In this document: positions 17,101 through 26,700 of the stretch, piece by piece
How the letters are laid out: each line of letters starts with the position of its first letter
Position numbering within the stretch: the stretch's first letter is position 1
IMG/VR virus record: IMGVR_UViG_3300020408_000005
Coordinates: 1-64,000 of that record
Direction: 5' to 3' (one strand)
Source of the DNA: a virus
DNA length: 64,000 bases
Program-made: the position numbers and the translations under genes
The notes under the pieces: generated by a model
The model's input: the letters and a program-made list of their open reading frames with translations, nothing else
Told to the model about the DNA's origin: nothing
Databases searched by the model: none

Positions 17101-20100
17101 CCATCAACTATGGCATTACCACCAACATTAAGATCTTGTCCTGAACTCAGGGTAACTGGGGATGTGAATTGAGTAGTAGCATTTACTGTTAATGCGTCAC
17201 CAGATGCGTCACCAATGGTATTCTGTGCACCATTTAAAGTAACATCTCTGTTTAAAGTAACATCTCCGTGGACGGTAAGTGTTCCTGCTGTTGATGAACC
17301 TGCTCCAACTCTACCTATTGTTGTATTACCAGATTCTCCAAGAACTGTAAATTCTGTAGTATCTCCAGAATTAAGTTTACCGATATAAAGATCGTCACCA
17401 ATATAGAGATCAGTAGCGATACCTGCACCACCATATACTCTTAAGTTTGAATTATTATCTGTAGCGTATGAAGGTGTATAAGCAACTGTTGATCCTGCAC
17501 GTAATTTATATCTTACACGTAAGTAGTTCTGTGTACTAAATGTCTCAGTTGTTCCTAAGTCTTTTTGGTTAATAGCACCGTTAATGTATAAATCTGAGTT
17601 AAACAGAGTGTCACCTTCAATGTAACCACCACCATCGAAACGGAAAGACCCGTAATCTCCACTAGATATGATGAAATCGTCTTGAGCATTTGTTCCTATA
17701 GTTGGTACATCAACATCCTCAGAATGGAAGAAGTTACCTAAATTTAAAGTTCCTTCTATATCTGTGTTACCATTCGTAGTGCTGATTTGGAATTTTTGTG
17801 TACTACCGTTAGTAAGCGTAAAGGTCTTACCAGTAGTATCCATTAAGAAATCATTATGTAGAGTTACATCGTCATCAACATCAAGTGTTGCATTAAGAGT
17901 AACATCACCATCTACATTTAGAGTTTGGTCAAAGTCTACTCCTTGTTTCGTGTTGAGTGTTCCTTCGATAACTGTATTACCGTTATCAGAGTCAACCGTA
18001 AACTTGTCAACATTACTAGCAGTACGAATCTTGAACGCTTTTGCATCGGCAGTAACAATTAAATTATCTGTAATTTCAGTTTCTAACTGAACATCTAATG
18101 TACCTTCAATAACTGTATTACCATTATCTGTATCAACTGTAAACTTATCTACACCCGCAGCAGTTTGTATATTAAATGATTTATTATCTGCCTTGATAAT
18201 TACATTGTTATTAACTTCTGACTGTCCTGCAATAGTAACAGTGCCACCAATGTGTGCGTTCTCAGAAAGTCCAAGTCCACCAGTTACAACTAATGTACCA
18301 GTTGTAGTTGATGTAGAACCTGTATTTGTTGTAAGTGCTAAGTTACCTGCAATTAGAGGAGCATCAGTACCAGAAAAAACTTCAGATGTATTAGTTGCAT
18401 TATATAAGAATCTATATCCACCTGTACCTGACCAAATATTTGAGTTAGCATAATCTTCATCCCAACCAAAGAATCCAACACGTGCCTGAGTATCGTAGTA
18501 TTTAATCTCAACACCACGATCTTTATTATCATCAGTAGTGGGGGTAGTGTCTCCACCAAGAGTAATGATGGGGTCATCTACCGATATTGTTGTACTATTT
18601 ACTGTGGTTGTAGTTCCGTCTACTTGTAGATTACCACGTACTTGTACTAAACCTGTTGCAGCATCATCGTCACCTGGATCTAATACCATAGTGGCATCAC
18701 TGGTTCCGATAGTATTCTGCTGTAAGTAGAAATCTTCTACTTGAACTTTTGAAGCAACATTAGTTGCTGTGATAACAATACCATCATCTGATGTTACGTT
18801 TATCTTTGCTGTTCCTGATCCTGCATTATTTGAGGTAATGTCAAGAGTTCTATTTACAGAAGAGTTTACGTTATGATGAATTAGAAGAGAACCTGATGAA
18901 CGTTCTATTGTTTGTAGAGGTGTGTTTCCAGGTCTGTCAAGTTTTATAAGTGCACCACTAATATGAGTATCAACGTTAATATCTACTCCACCTGCACCAG
19001 TATTATCTACATTGTTGGCAGTAAATAATAAATTTCCACTGGTATCATTTACAGTAACATAATTAAGATAATTAAATCCTCTATATCCAGTTGTCGCTGT
19101 TAATTCTTGATCTAACTCAAAAGTTTCTAATGTATTACCATCAGCAAATCCCACTCTAGTGTTTTGCATCTGAGTGTTATCAACTGCAAGTGGTGCAATA
19201 GTAACGTGACCATTTGCATCTACATCAAAATCTTCTTGAGCAAATGATGCTAAACCTTTTTGTTCTGTAGCAGCAGCAGCGAGGTATCTCCAATTACTTA
19301 CATCACCACTTGTATGAGTAGGTGCTCCTTGTCCTGCACCAATATTTGTTATCGCCTGATATACTTTGCTTGCATTCTCAATAATATCGTATCTATTATA
19401 TGTTGAACCTGCATTATAGGTTGCATACTTTGAACCTTCAGTTGCAGTGGCAATCGGTACATTGGTTGCTTGTGTAATTCTTCCATATCTATCAACGGAA
19501 AACTTAGATGCGTTTACAGTTTCTGTTCCGAATGGTTCACCATTAGCACCGTTAGTAGATACAGATGTTAATGATTCAACGTTATATGAACCCACAACAA
19601 CCGCAGTATCAGCAAGGTCAATAAATGGGTTGGATGCTACACCATCAGGTGTAGTAAATATAACTCTACCTGCACCACCAGTTAGGTTTCTAGTTGTAAT
19701 TTGTCCTGTAGCAGTTCTAGTTAACAAACCAAAAGTGGTTATGTTTGCTAATGCTGTTAAGTCACTATCTAATCCTTGTGCGTCAGTAATACCATACTCT
19801 GCAAGAGTAGATGCTAAACTAGCACCAATAACTCTACCTCTTGAGTCAACTTCAACTCTAGAATACAGAGCAGTTGCATCAGGATCATTAGGATTATAAT
19901 GTGGAAGAGAAGAAACTAATTCTAAGTTTGTTGCAAGGTTTAAGTTTGATGAACCGTCAAAAGATCCAGAACCAGTTATAGAACCAGTTAACTGAATTTG
20001 TCTTGCAGATGCGAGTCTCGTAGATGTAGAAGCATTTCCAATCAAGGTTGCACTAATAGCACCCGCCTCAAAGTTACCGTCAGCATCTCGTTTAACAAGA

Positions 20101-20288
20101 GTGTTAGCAGCATTTGATTCAGTTTCTATCGGTCTCTCATATCGCAGAGAGTTCCAAGGTGTAACACCATCTCCGATCTTGATACGTGAAGTATCGATCT
20201 CGATTCCCAGTTCACCTTGAGCAAGTATAGGGTTGATGTTTGCCCATTGTTGAGCACCATCACGTCTTAATTGGAGTCTATTTGCCAT
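14175..20288 (-). CDS. Long tail fibre protein with Mtd-like N-terminus (2037 aa)
   Basis: Residues 1-55 (RLQLRRDGAQQWANINPIL, GELGIEIDTSRIKIGDG, TPWNSLRY) match the N-terminal domain of major tropism determinant-type fibres. The remainder is repeat-rich beta structure: many NTxVxGTLDV-type units, a duplicated block around 18.35-18.64 kb and 16.83-17.11 kb (DDPIITLGGDT, DRGVE, VGFFGWD), and near the C-terminus several TEGS(T/S)NLF repeats followed by Ala-rich AYATAAQG repeats. This is the architecture of a long adhesin fibre that meets the host surface. No chaperone domain is visible at the C-terminus. It has its own late promoter (TATAAATA) and follows a terminator, so it is an independent transcription unit. 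Which receptor it binds cannot be told. Confidence 0.88.
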   Translation of the reverse strand: MANRLQLRRDGAQQWANINPILAQGELGIEIDTSRIKIGDGVTPWNSLRYERPIETESNAANTLVKRDADGNFEAGAISATLIGNASTSTRLASARQIQLTGSITGSGSFDGSSNLNLATNLELVSSLPHYNPNDPDATALYSRVEVDSRGRVIGASLASTLAEYGITDAQGLDSDLTALANITTFGLLTRTATGQITTRNLTGGAGRVIFTTPDGVASNPFIDLADTAVVVGSYNVESLTSVSTNGANGEPFGTETVNASKFSVDRYGRITQATNVPIATATEGSKYATYNAGSTYNRYDIIENASKVYQAITNIGAGQGAPTHTSGDVSNWRYLAAAATEQKGLASFAQEDFDVDANGHVTIAPLAVDNTQMQNTRVGFADGNTLETFELDQELTATTGYRGFNYLNYVTVNDTSGNLLFTANNVDNTGAGGVDINVDTHISGALIKLDRPGNTPLQTIERSSGSLLIHHNVNSSVNRTLDITSNNAGSGTAKINVTSDDGIVITATNVASKVQVEDFYLQQNTIGTSDATMVLDPGDDDAATGLVQVRGNLQVDGTTTTVNSTTISVDDPIITLGGDTTPTTDDNKDRGVEIKYYDTQARVGFFGWDEDYANSNIWSGTGGYRFLYNATNTSEVFSGTDAPLIAGNLALTTNTGSTSTTTGTLVVTGGLGLSENAHIGGTVTIAGQSEVNNNVIIKADNKSFNIQTAAGVDKFTVDTDNGNTVIEGTLDVQLETEITDNLIVTADAKAFKIRTASNVDKFTVDSDNGNTVIEGTLNTKQGVDFDQTLNVDGDVTLNATLDVDDDVTLHNDFLMDTTGKTFTLTNGSTQKFQISTTNGNTDIEGTLNLGNFFHSEDVDVPTIGTNAQDDFIISSGDYGSFRFDGGGYIEGDTLFNSDLYINGAINQKDLGTTETFSTQNYLRVRYKLRAGSTVAYTPSYATDNNSNLRVYGGAGIATDLYIGDDLYIGKLNSGDTTEFTVLGESGNTTIGRVGAGSSTAGTLTVHGDVTLNRDVTLNGAQNTIGDASGDALTVNATTQFTSPVTLSSGQDLNVGGNAIVDGNLTVHGSTTTVNSTTITVDDPIITLGGDTAPSSDDAKDRGVEFRYYDSNAKVGFFGWDDSALRYAFYHNATNNSEVFTGTRSGLDAGSIKLFDTTNATNSSTGALIVGGGAGIGIDLHVGDDLVVGDDGSFGGNVDITGTLDVTNDLRVNTNKFTVASSTGNTLVAGTFRADGVSTLNSSVNIVGGSSNLSVGGTLGVTSNTTLSGTLGVTLGATLSNTLDVSGATNITNTLGVTGISTFTNATNATLGGTWSSNGALRVSAGGLSVAGNTGIGGDLKVYTNSTLDGTLGVGGIVTFDEKLRANSTAQATAANNNGAAIFTAGGLAVTKKAFIGDDLDVGAGNFTVDGPTGNTVVGGTLDVTGGTTTISSLIATSVANLQSTLNVGGSFNINTNKFNVASASGNTDIAGTLDVTNAVDLDSTLNVDGNADFNSGIDVTSGNATFAGLVQANNITDSSGYNDAAASVHTDGGLSVKKKAFVGDDLSVGGSAGVKFVVDGPTGNTDITGTLNVQDGVTLQSTLGVTGQITGNVTGDLTGNADTASLVDVTNTTGSNLTFFPTFVSATTGNTEIRTDSDNFKYIPSSNTLSVSNFVCSTNFEIQGNLNITGTITFQESQVGDISNHDTDALTEGSTNLYFTDERVDDRVAALIAGGTGISATYNDAGNLLTLSADFGEFDTDNIVEGSTNLFTTAARTRTHFTYGTGIELSGAGQLSVTQSDINTDNVTEGSSNLFTTAARTRTHFTYGTGISHSSGTLSVTQSDINTDNITEGSTNLFTTAARTRGHISVSGDLGYNASTGVISYTIPSTIASLSNHDTDDVAEGSTNLYYTDARADARVTAGITGKLDASAISTFGLTLVDDASASAARTTLGLGSAATTAASAYATAAQGTLAASATQPGDLATVATSGAYNDLTGKPTLGSAAATASSDYATAAQGVKADSALQAETITLAQLKTAAANSLNYTQFAAAIAAL

Positions 20289-20318
20289 TGTTTATTAAGG
20301 ACACTATCGCCTCTTTGA

Positions 20319-20326
20319 TATTTATA
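20319..20326 (-). promoter_or_regulatory. Late promoter of the tail-fibre gene
   Basis: The minus strand reads TATAAATA, identical to the T4 late promoter core, 31 bases upstream of the fibre ATG and immediately after a terminator hairpin. Confidence 0.75.
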
Positions 20327-20338
20327 AGCAAAATAGAA

Positions 20339-20355
20339 AGGGACCGACGGTCCCT
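20339..20355 (-). terminator. Terminator hairpin after the coiled-coil gene
   Basis: The sequence AGGGACC-GAC-GGTCCCT is a perfect 7-bp stem with a three-base loop, six bases after the stop at 20361. On the minus strand it is followed by TTCTATTTTGC, a moderately T-rich tract. It separates the DUF4815 transcript from the tail-fibre transcript. Confidence 0.65.
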
Positions 20356-20360
20356 AACGA

Positions 20361-20564
20361 TTATTCTGCATTTACTTCGTCTACCGTATTAGTTTTTAGG
20401 TATTCTAGAGTCTCAATAGCACCTTGTAATTTGAGCATTTGAGTCTCATTTTCTTTTACCTTTGCTACGAGTTGTTGATTTTCATCACGTAGTTTGTTGT
20501 ACCTACCTTTAAAATCGTCGAGCAGTTGTTGCTCGTCCATTGTCTCAGGGGTGTCTACAGTCAT
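20361..20564 (-). CDS. Small coiled-coil protein (67 aa)
   Basis: The protein is almost wholly helical with heptad spacing (LLDDFKGRYNKLRDENQQLV, then KVKENETQMLKLQGAIETL), so a coiled-coil oligomer is expected. Its ATG overlaps the stop of the 73-residue gene by four bases. It is last in its transcription unit, just before a terminator. It could be an assembly factor for the adjacent fibre proteins, but there is no family evidence for that. Confidence 0.7.
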   Translation of the reverse strand: MTVDTPETMDEQQLLDDFKGRYNKLRDENQQLVAKVKENETQMLKLQGAIETLEYLKTNTVDEVNAE

Positions 20565-20782
20565 TGATTTTTCTCCAAGAATGATTTTAGTAGAGATTTG
20601 ATCTCAGTCAGTTCAGATTTTAGCACATCAACGTCAGTTTTTAAATTGGAGAACTCTCCATCTTTTAACTTACGTTTTTTTGCTGCACTACCATTAGTAG
20701 CATTAATATTTAGCACAGCACCAGAAGAGGAATCTCGTACTAAGTTTGGATGACCCTCAACTCTCTGGTATTTTGGTTTCAT
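20561..20782 (-). CDS. Conserved-looking small protein (73 aa)
   Basis: The N-terminus KPKYQRVEGHPNLVRDSSSG, then AVLNIN, resembles a short family seen in T4-like phages, where a VxGHxxLVRDxxTxAVLN pattern precedes a C-terminal helix. Here the C-terminal 35 residues (NLKTDVDVLKSELTEIKSLL) form a coiled coil. It starts within the stop region of the DUF4815 gene and is coupled to the next coiled-coil gene. Role unknown; probably a structural or assembly accessory. Confidence 0.75.
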   Translation of the reverse strand: MKPKYQRVEGHPNLVRDSSSGAVLNINATNGSAAKKRKLKDGEFSNLKTDVDVLKSELTEIKSLLKSFLEKNQ

Positions 20783-23700
20783 TACAAATCACTAAGTGCA
20801 ATAACTCTAAGGTTTTTGATCTCTGGAACGTAGCACTGATTAGACGAAGTTAAAATAATTTTAACCTGTGCTATCGTAAATTCAGTTCCCTCAAAGGTGT
20901 ACTCAAAATCTCTATAAAGGAGACTCTCAGTTTTCTGAATTGTCTTGTCCTCAAGACCATTGCCATTAAAATATGTATAACCGATTTCACTGACTGGAAT
21001 TGTAGTTCCAACAGGAACAATCTTATACATAACTTTTATCTCTGTAGATGGATGTCTCCATCCTTCAAATCTTACCCTAAGTGAATTAGCAGGGTTAAGA
21101 AGATTCATTACCTTAGTAACGTAAACTGCATCATCAAGATCACCTGTAGGACTTTCTGCATTGTTACTACCAATCGCAAGATCATTAACTCTGTTCATAG
21201 TAGTAATTAAGGAGCAACGATCTGTGTCAAGAACAGGAGATATATTTGCATTAGATGTTGTCATTATCATCTGTACGTTCAATGATTTAGAACCAGATAA
21301 TTTAGCATCTTCGTTTACCTGTGAACAAACCATCTTAGGTTCGTCAAGATAATTATCCTCATTAGGAATCATATCGTAGTAAATACCATCATTAATAAAT
21401 GATGCTTGAGTTACATTGTTACCATCCTGTATTGATGTACCAGATACTGCGTTAAGTCTAGGAACAACATCTGTCTCAGGATATACTGTCATTTGTAATT
21501 GAGGATATAGTTGATCGAACTGTATGTTCTGTGTAGCAACTACATCAAAACCACCACTTACAATACCTGCTGAAGATACAGATGAAACTTGTAGTTTATA
21601 TGTATCAAGTGTTGGACTACCAATAGCGGTATGTAATTTATTAATTTCAGTCAAAGGAATACCATCAAGATTGTAACATTCAACTATACTGTTAGGACTG
21701 TGTGCAATAGCAGTAGTTCCTGCTTGTCCACGAGAACCAGATGGTAATGTAAATATTTTACCATCACCAGATATACCAGTATATTCAATAATTTCAAAAT
21801 GTTGTTTAGGAATTTCTGGATCACGAATAAGAATATAACCTTTATTAGATGTACTTACTGTAGAACCATTAATAACAGTATGGAATGCAGCACCATCCAT
21901 AACGTGTAACTGGAATGAACCTGTTACACCATCACTTGCTGTAATACCATTTGTATGATATGCAGAGTCTATTAGAGTTGGTGATACTTCAGATGTAACG
22001 CCACTTATCAATACTGAGTTAGTGCCATCGTGCATACAGTGGTTTGAATGACGTACCTTAATTTCAGTTGCTCTGTTAAAGTATGAGATAGGAGCAGATG
22101 GATAATCATTAATATCATCACCTTGGAAATTTGTACCACTTGTTCCAATAGTTCCTGATCCAGTTGTAGCAGAAGCAATTACCTGAGTGACTGCATCACC
22201 ATCAGCGAATGTACCTGTGATAGATTTAACTGTCACAACTCCTGTTCCTGCGTTCCAGTCAGTAACCATTGCAGATGCACCAGTACCATTTGTTACTACT
22301 GTACCAGTAGCAAATGTACCAGACACACCAGTTAATGTAATAGTACCAACAGATCTTGAAGATACAAGTCTATAGATGTAACTAGCACCAGATGCAACAC
22401 CTTCTCTAAATGTTCCTACAACATCATCAAGTATTAAGTATGCGTTAGATGAACCTGACACACCCTGTACAACTTCACGAACAATAGCAGATGGAGCAGG
22501 AGATACATCAGTCTGTGTAATTTCAGCACCTATTGTAAAGTTAGCAACGTGATCTGAAAGTATTATCTTAATCTCTGGTTTTGTAGTTTCAATAGGATCC
22601 AATCTTAGTCTTGATATACCAAAGTTACCTTCTGCAAGTTCTGCGTTATTAAACCAAGCAGTTCCAGATCCACCTGTCTCAAATTGTGCTTTATATAATG
22701 TAAACTTAAGGTCTTCATATTGATCAGCAGTCCAAGTAGATGCGTTCTGTGATTTGAATAGAACACCTGCATATGGTTGTTCAGATATAGTTCTATCAGA
22801 TGTAACATCATCTTCACCCATTCTTGAGATCCAAAGTTTATATTCATTGGAGTCAGAAAGTATAACAGCACAGTAGTCTCTATTCTCAGCAACATATACA
22901 GGTGATGGGAATGTAAACTTAGTTGGTATAGTACCGTTTTCAGATAAGTTAATATCAGATGGTAATAATGTTACGTCAGAAAAAGCAAGAACTTTTGTAG
23001 TTGGATAACCATTTGCCATTTCTCTGATCTGACAAGATACAGGGATTCTTTCGTCACGAGTTCTAAAGTAAATATCAATACTTGTTAAGAATGCACCACC
23101 CTTAGATTCAACCAAGAATGATTGAGCAAGAGGGTCATACCATCCAGTATCTCTAACTGTTAATGATGTGTTATTAACTGTACGATCTTGTGTTACTGTG
23201 TCTCTTACAACATCAGCATTTCTAACAGCAAGGATAGTTGCTTGTTGTGTTTCTATGACACCAGATGCAACATAATTGTGTTGTGCAGCAGAGTCAACCT
23301 CACCAGGAACTCTTGAGTCAGTTACAGATGTTGTTACACGAACAACTCTTGTACCTGTTGCAAATCTTGGGTTAGTATTAACAGCAGGATTAGGAATCCA
23401 CATAATACCTTCCATATCACCATTAGTATTAGCAACCAATCTCTTAGGTTTAACAACAGCACGAGCACCAGATGTTTCACCTACAAGAATTTCACCCTCT
23501 AATGGGTTTCCATAGTATGTACCCATAACTGTATCTGACATTGTTCTAGTATCAATGTTTAGATATGGAGTTGTAGAAGCGTAAGATGTAGGTAGTTCAG
23601 TCTGATCATAAGGTGATAAACCGTCAGTAAATCCACTATTAGGATCAACAAGTTTTAAACGACATTGTGATGTTTGTCCTACAACAGTTTCACCTACAAC

Positions 23701-26700
23701 AAAAGGTGTATCATTAGTACGAATATCTTCAATAGTATTCTTAATAACTTCAAGTAGTTTTGGTGATGTATAGAAGTTTACATCAACATTATCAATGAAT
23801 GAATAAAATCTTGTATTGGGTTTTAAACGTTGGATCTTAAACGCGATATTTCTAGATCTGATAAACGGAACTACAGTTCTTTCAATAACACGATCACCAA
23901 TATTTGTACGGTCAATTCTAGGAGTAATACGAGTTCTTAAACCAGATCTAGTTTGTGAACTTGTTGTATTACTTACATTAAACGTGATCTGTCTAATACC
24001 ATTTCCACGCATATGTAAGGTAGAAGAAGACGTTGTTGTAGATGACCAGTTGGTTCTCCAAGAATTCCATTGCACAGGAGCAAATCCAGTATTGGTATCA
24101 GCACCACTTGCAACCATTGCTGCTTCATAACTACCTTCCATATTTACAACTCTATCAGGAGCACGACGTGTATCTACCCAATCATCAGATGATGGATATA
24201 AGTCAAGACGACCAATATATGCAAATACGTTAAATGGGTTTACATTCTCAACTCTTGAAGCATAAGGTTGAACAATAAATCTTTTTTCTGTATAAGGTCT
24301 TGTAATTGTACCTGTATCGTGAACAGTAACACCACTAGATTGTGTAGTGCTAAACTGTAATGATACGTTTGTAGTGTAGTGAGAAGGACGTAAAATACCT
24401 TCTTGGAAATCTAACGATGCACCAAAATCTTCGTGAGTAGTATCTGTAGAATCAAAACTTGTAAAGTTATCTACAAGGAATCCGTTTTTAAATTTATCAA
24501 ATCCATCACTATCTTTTATAGGTAATGAACTTGTTTCTAATTCAAGTAAACTTAAAGAAGTATAGTACTCTAGTTGGTCAACACGTTTTTCAATAGCACC
24601 GATGTCACGCATAGTGAATCTACGGTTGTTCTCTCTTGAAATTCTTACATCTTCTGGAGAATATCCATATGGTCTATGAACCATAGTTGCTAGTAACATT
24701 GCATTATCAATGTTTGCAGGGATTTCATTTAGTTCTCCAGATATACCTTTAACAACTTTAAATTGTTGCTGATCTGTTAAGAATACTTTATCTACTCTAC
24801 CAAGATAGAAATCGTAGTCACAACGGAAATCAGATTCTGGTTTAGGAATATCGATAATAGTAGCATTGTTTGAAACGCCTCCTGACGCGAAACTGCGGTC
24901 TTTAAAGTCTAACGATGCACAGTTAACAAAGTATGGTGCACCGACGGTGCCTGATCCAGATAATACTGGAGTTACACCTGGACGGAAATCAAGAACATCT
25001 CTAAGTTCTTTTGCAACACCGTTCTCAACGTACTGTGGAATGTCATCATAATCTACACCAACATATGATTCAGATGCAAAATAGTCACCAGTTGCTTCGT
25101 GAACAAACCTATTAAATACAACTTTTAGTTTTCTTAGTGGTTTAGTTGATGATGCAAATCTAATTAATTTTGAAATATCATAGTAATGTCCTTGTTGGTT
25201 AGGATCTAAGAAGAATGACTGTGTTATGTTCTTACTACCATTGTCAATAGAACCATCAGCATCGTTGATGATACCATTAATTACAACATTGTTAGCATTG
25301 AAACCTTGTACAGTCTCACCTAACTGGAAGAACTTATCATTCTCATAAACAAAATGACAAACATATGAAACTGAGTTGAAGTTTACAACACGTGCTTTTG
25401 CCTTAGATGTTTGTCCTTCAATAATTGTACCTTTCTGGAAGATGGTAGCATCCTGCATTGTGATGAAAGGAATTTTTGCAGAAAGTTCATCTAATGATTC
25501 ATATACTGCGTGTACTTTATAAACATCAGAAGAACCTAGAGATATTTCTTCATCTTCAATACGTGTACCATATAATGAACCATATGAAAGACCATACTTA
25601 GGAGCATCAGAAGATATATTTGTTTTCTCAATCTTCATCACTTCCATTTCGGTAGCGTTCTTTAATTTCTTCTCTGCTTGGTTTTTAGATACAGAGGTAA
25701 TTAAACGACAAGATGTAACACCTGTTAAACCAGAAACTGTTAAAGATGTTCTAGGAGTACCTGTGCTGTTAAATGATAGATTAGGTTCAATATCAATCAA
25801 AGTACCTGCTGTAGGTGCTAATTCTACTAACTGATAATGATCCTTATCATATGCAAGGAACTGTTCATCAGCAGGTAGAGATATTGTAAAGTCATTAGAT
25901 CCAGTAACTGTTATATCATCAAAAGATCTTGCAACTATAACTGATTCATCTGTGATGCTCTTAATAGATTCTTTAGGCATCTCAATTAGAAGATCAGCAG
26001 TTTCTTTATCATATACTTGTGCTCTACGACGAACCATAAATGAGTAATCACCATTACTCAAACCACTTGCAGTACCACTCGCATTTAAAGCAGATGTAAT
26101 ATTATTTGTTATTGTGTTTGCAGATATAGGATATATCTTATCCATTGTAAATGTGTTCACACCGTTTGGTGTTAGAACATCTCCAGGACGTAAATCAAGA
26201 GTAAAGTTTGAGTTTGTACCTGTAAAAGCAGTACCATTAATATTAAAGTTAACACCACTAATAATAGTTTCTTGATCAAGAAGTAGATCTCCTGCAAATG
26301 TAATTGCATTTGTATCTGGATCTCTACCAGTTACACCTTTAGCATCTGTAATTTGGAAACTAAATGAGTTTGTGAGAGTTCCAATTTCTACACCATCTTT
26401 TTCTATAACTTCTCCTGCACGGAATGTACCAAATACTTGATAAACTTTGAATACAGTTTGTGCTGATGTAGCATCTACCACAAATGCTTTTGCTCTAGTT
26501 GTTCTACCACGAATAACAGCACCTTGTCCCGCAGTTACTGCTTGAGACATTTGGAATGTAGTTAGTGGTTGTATATCAAAAATATATGTCTTGAATACAG
26601 TTGAAGAAGCAGTTACAGTTGTTCCACTATGATATTCATATGCAGCACAACGTGCGTATGCTATAACTTCACCCGCTGCGTTTAATGATCCACCTGGGGC

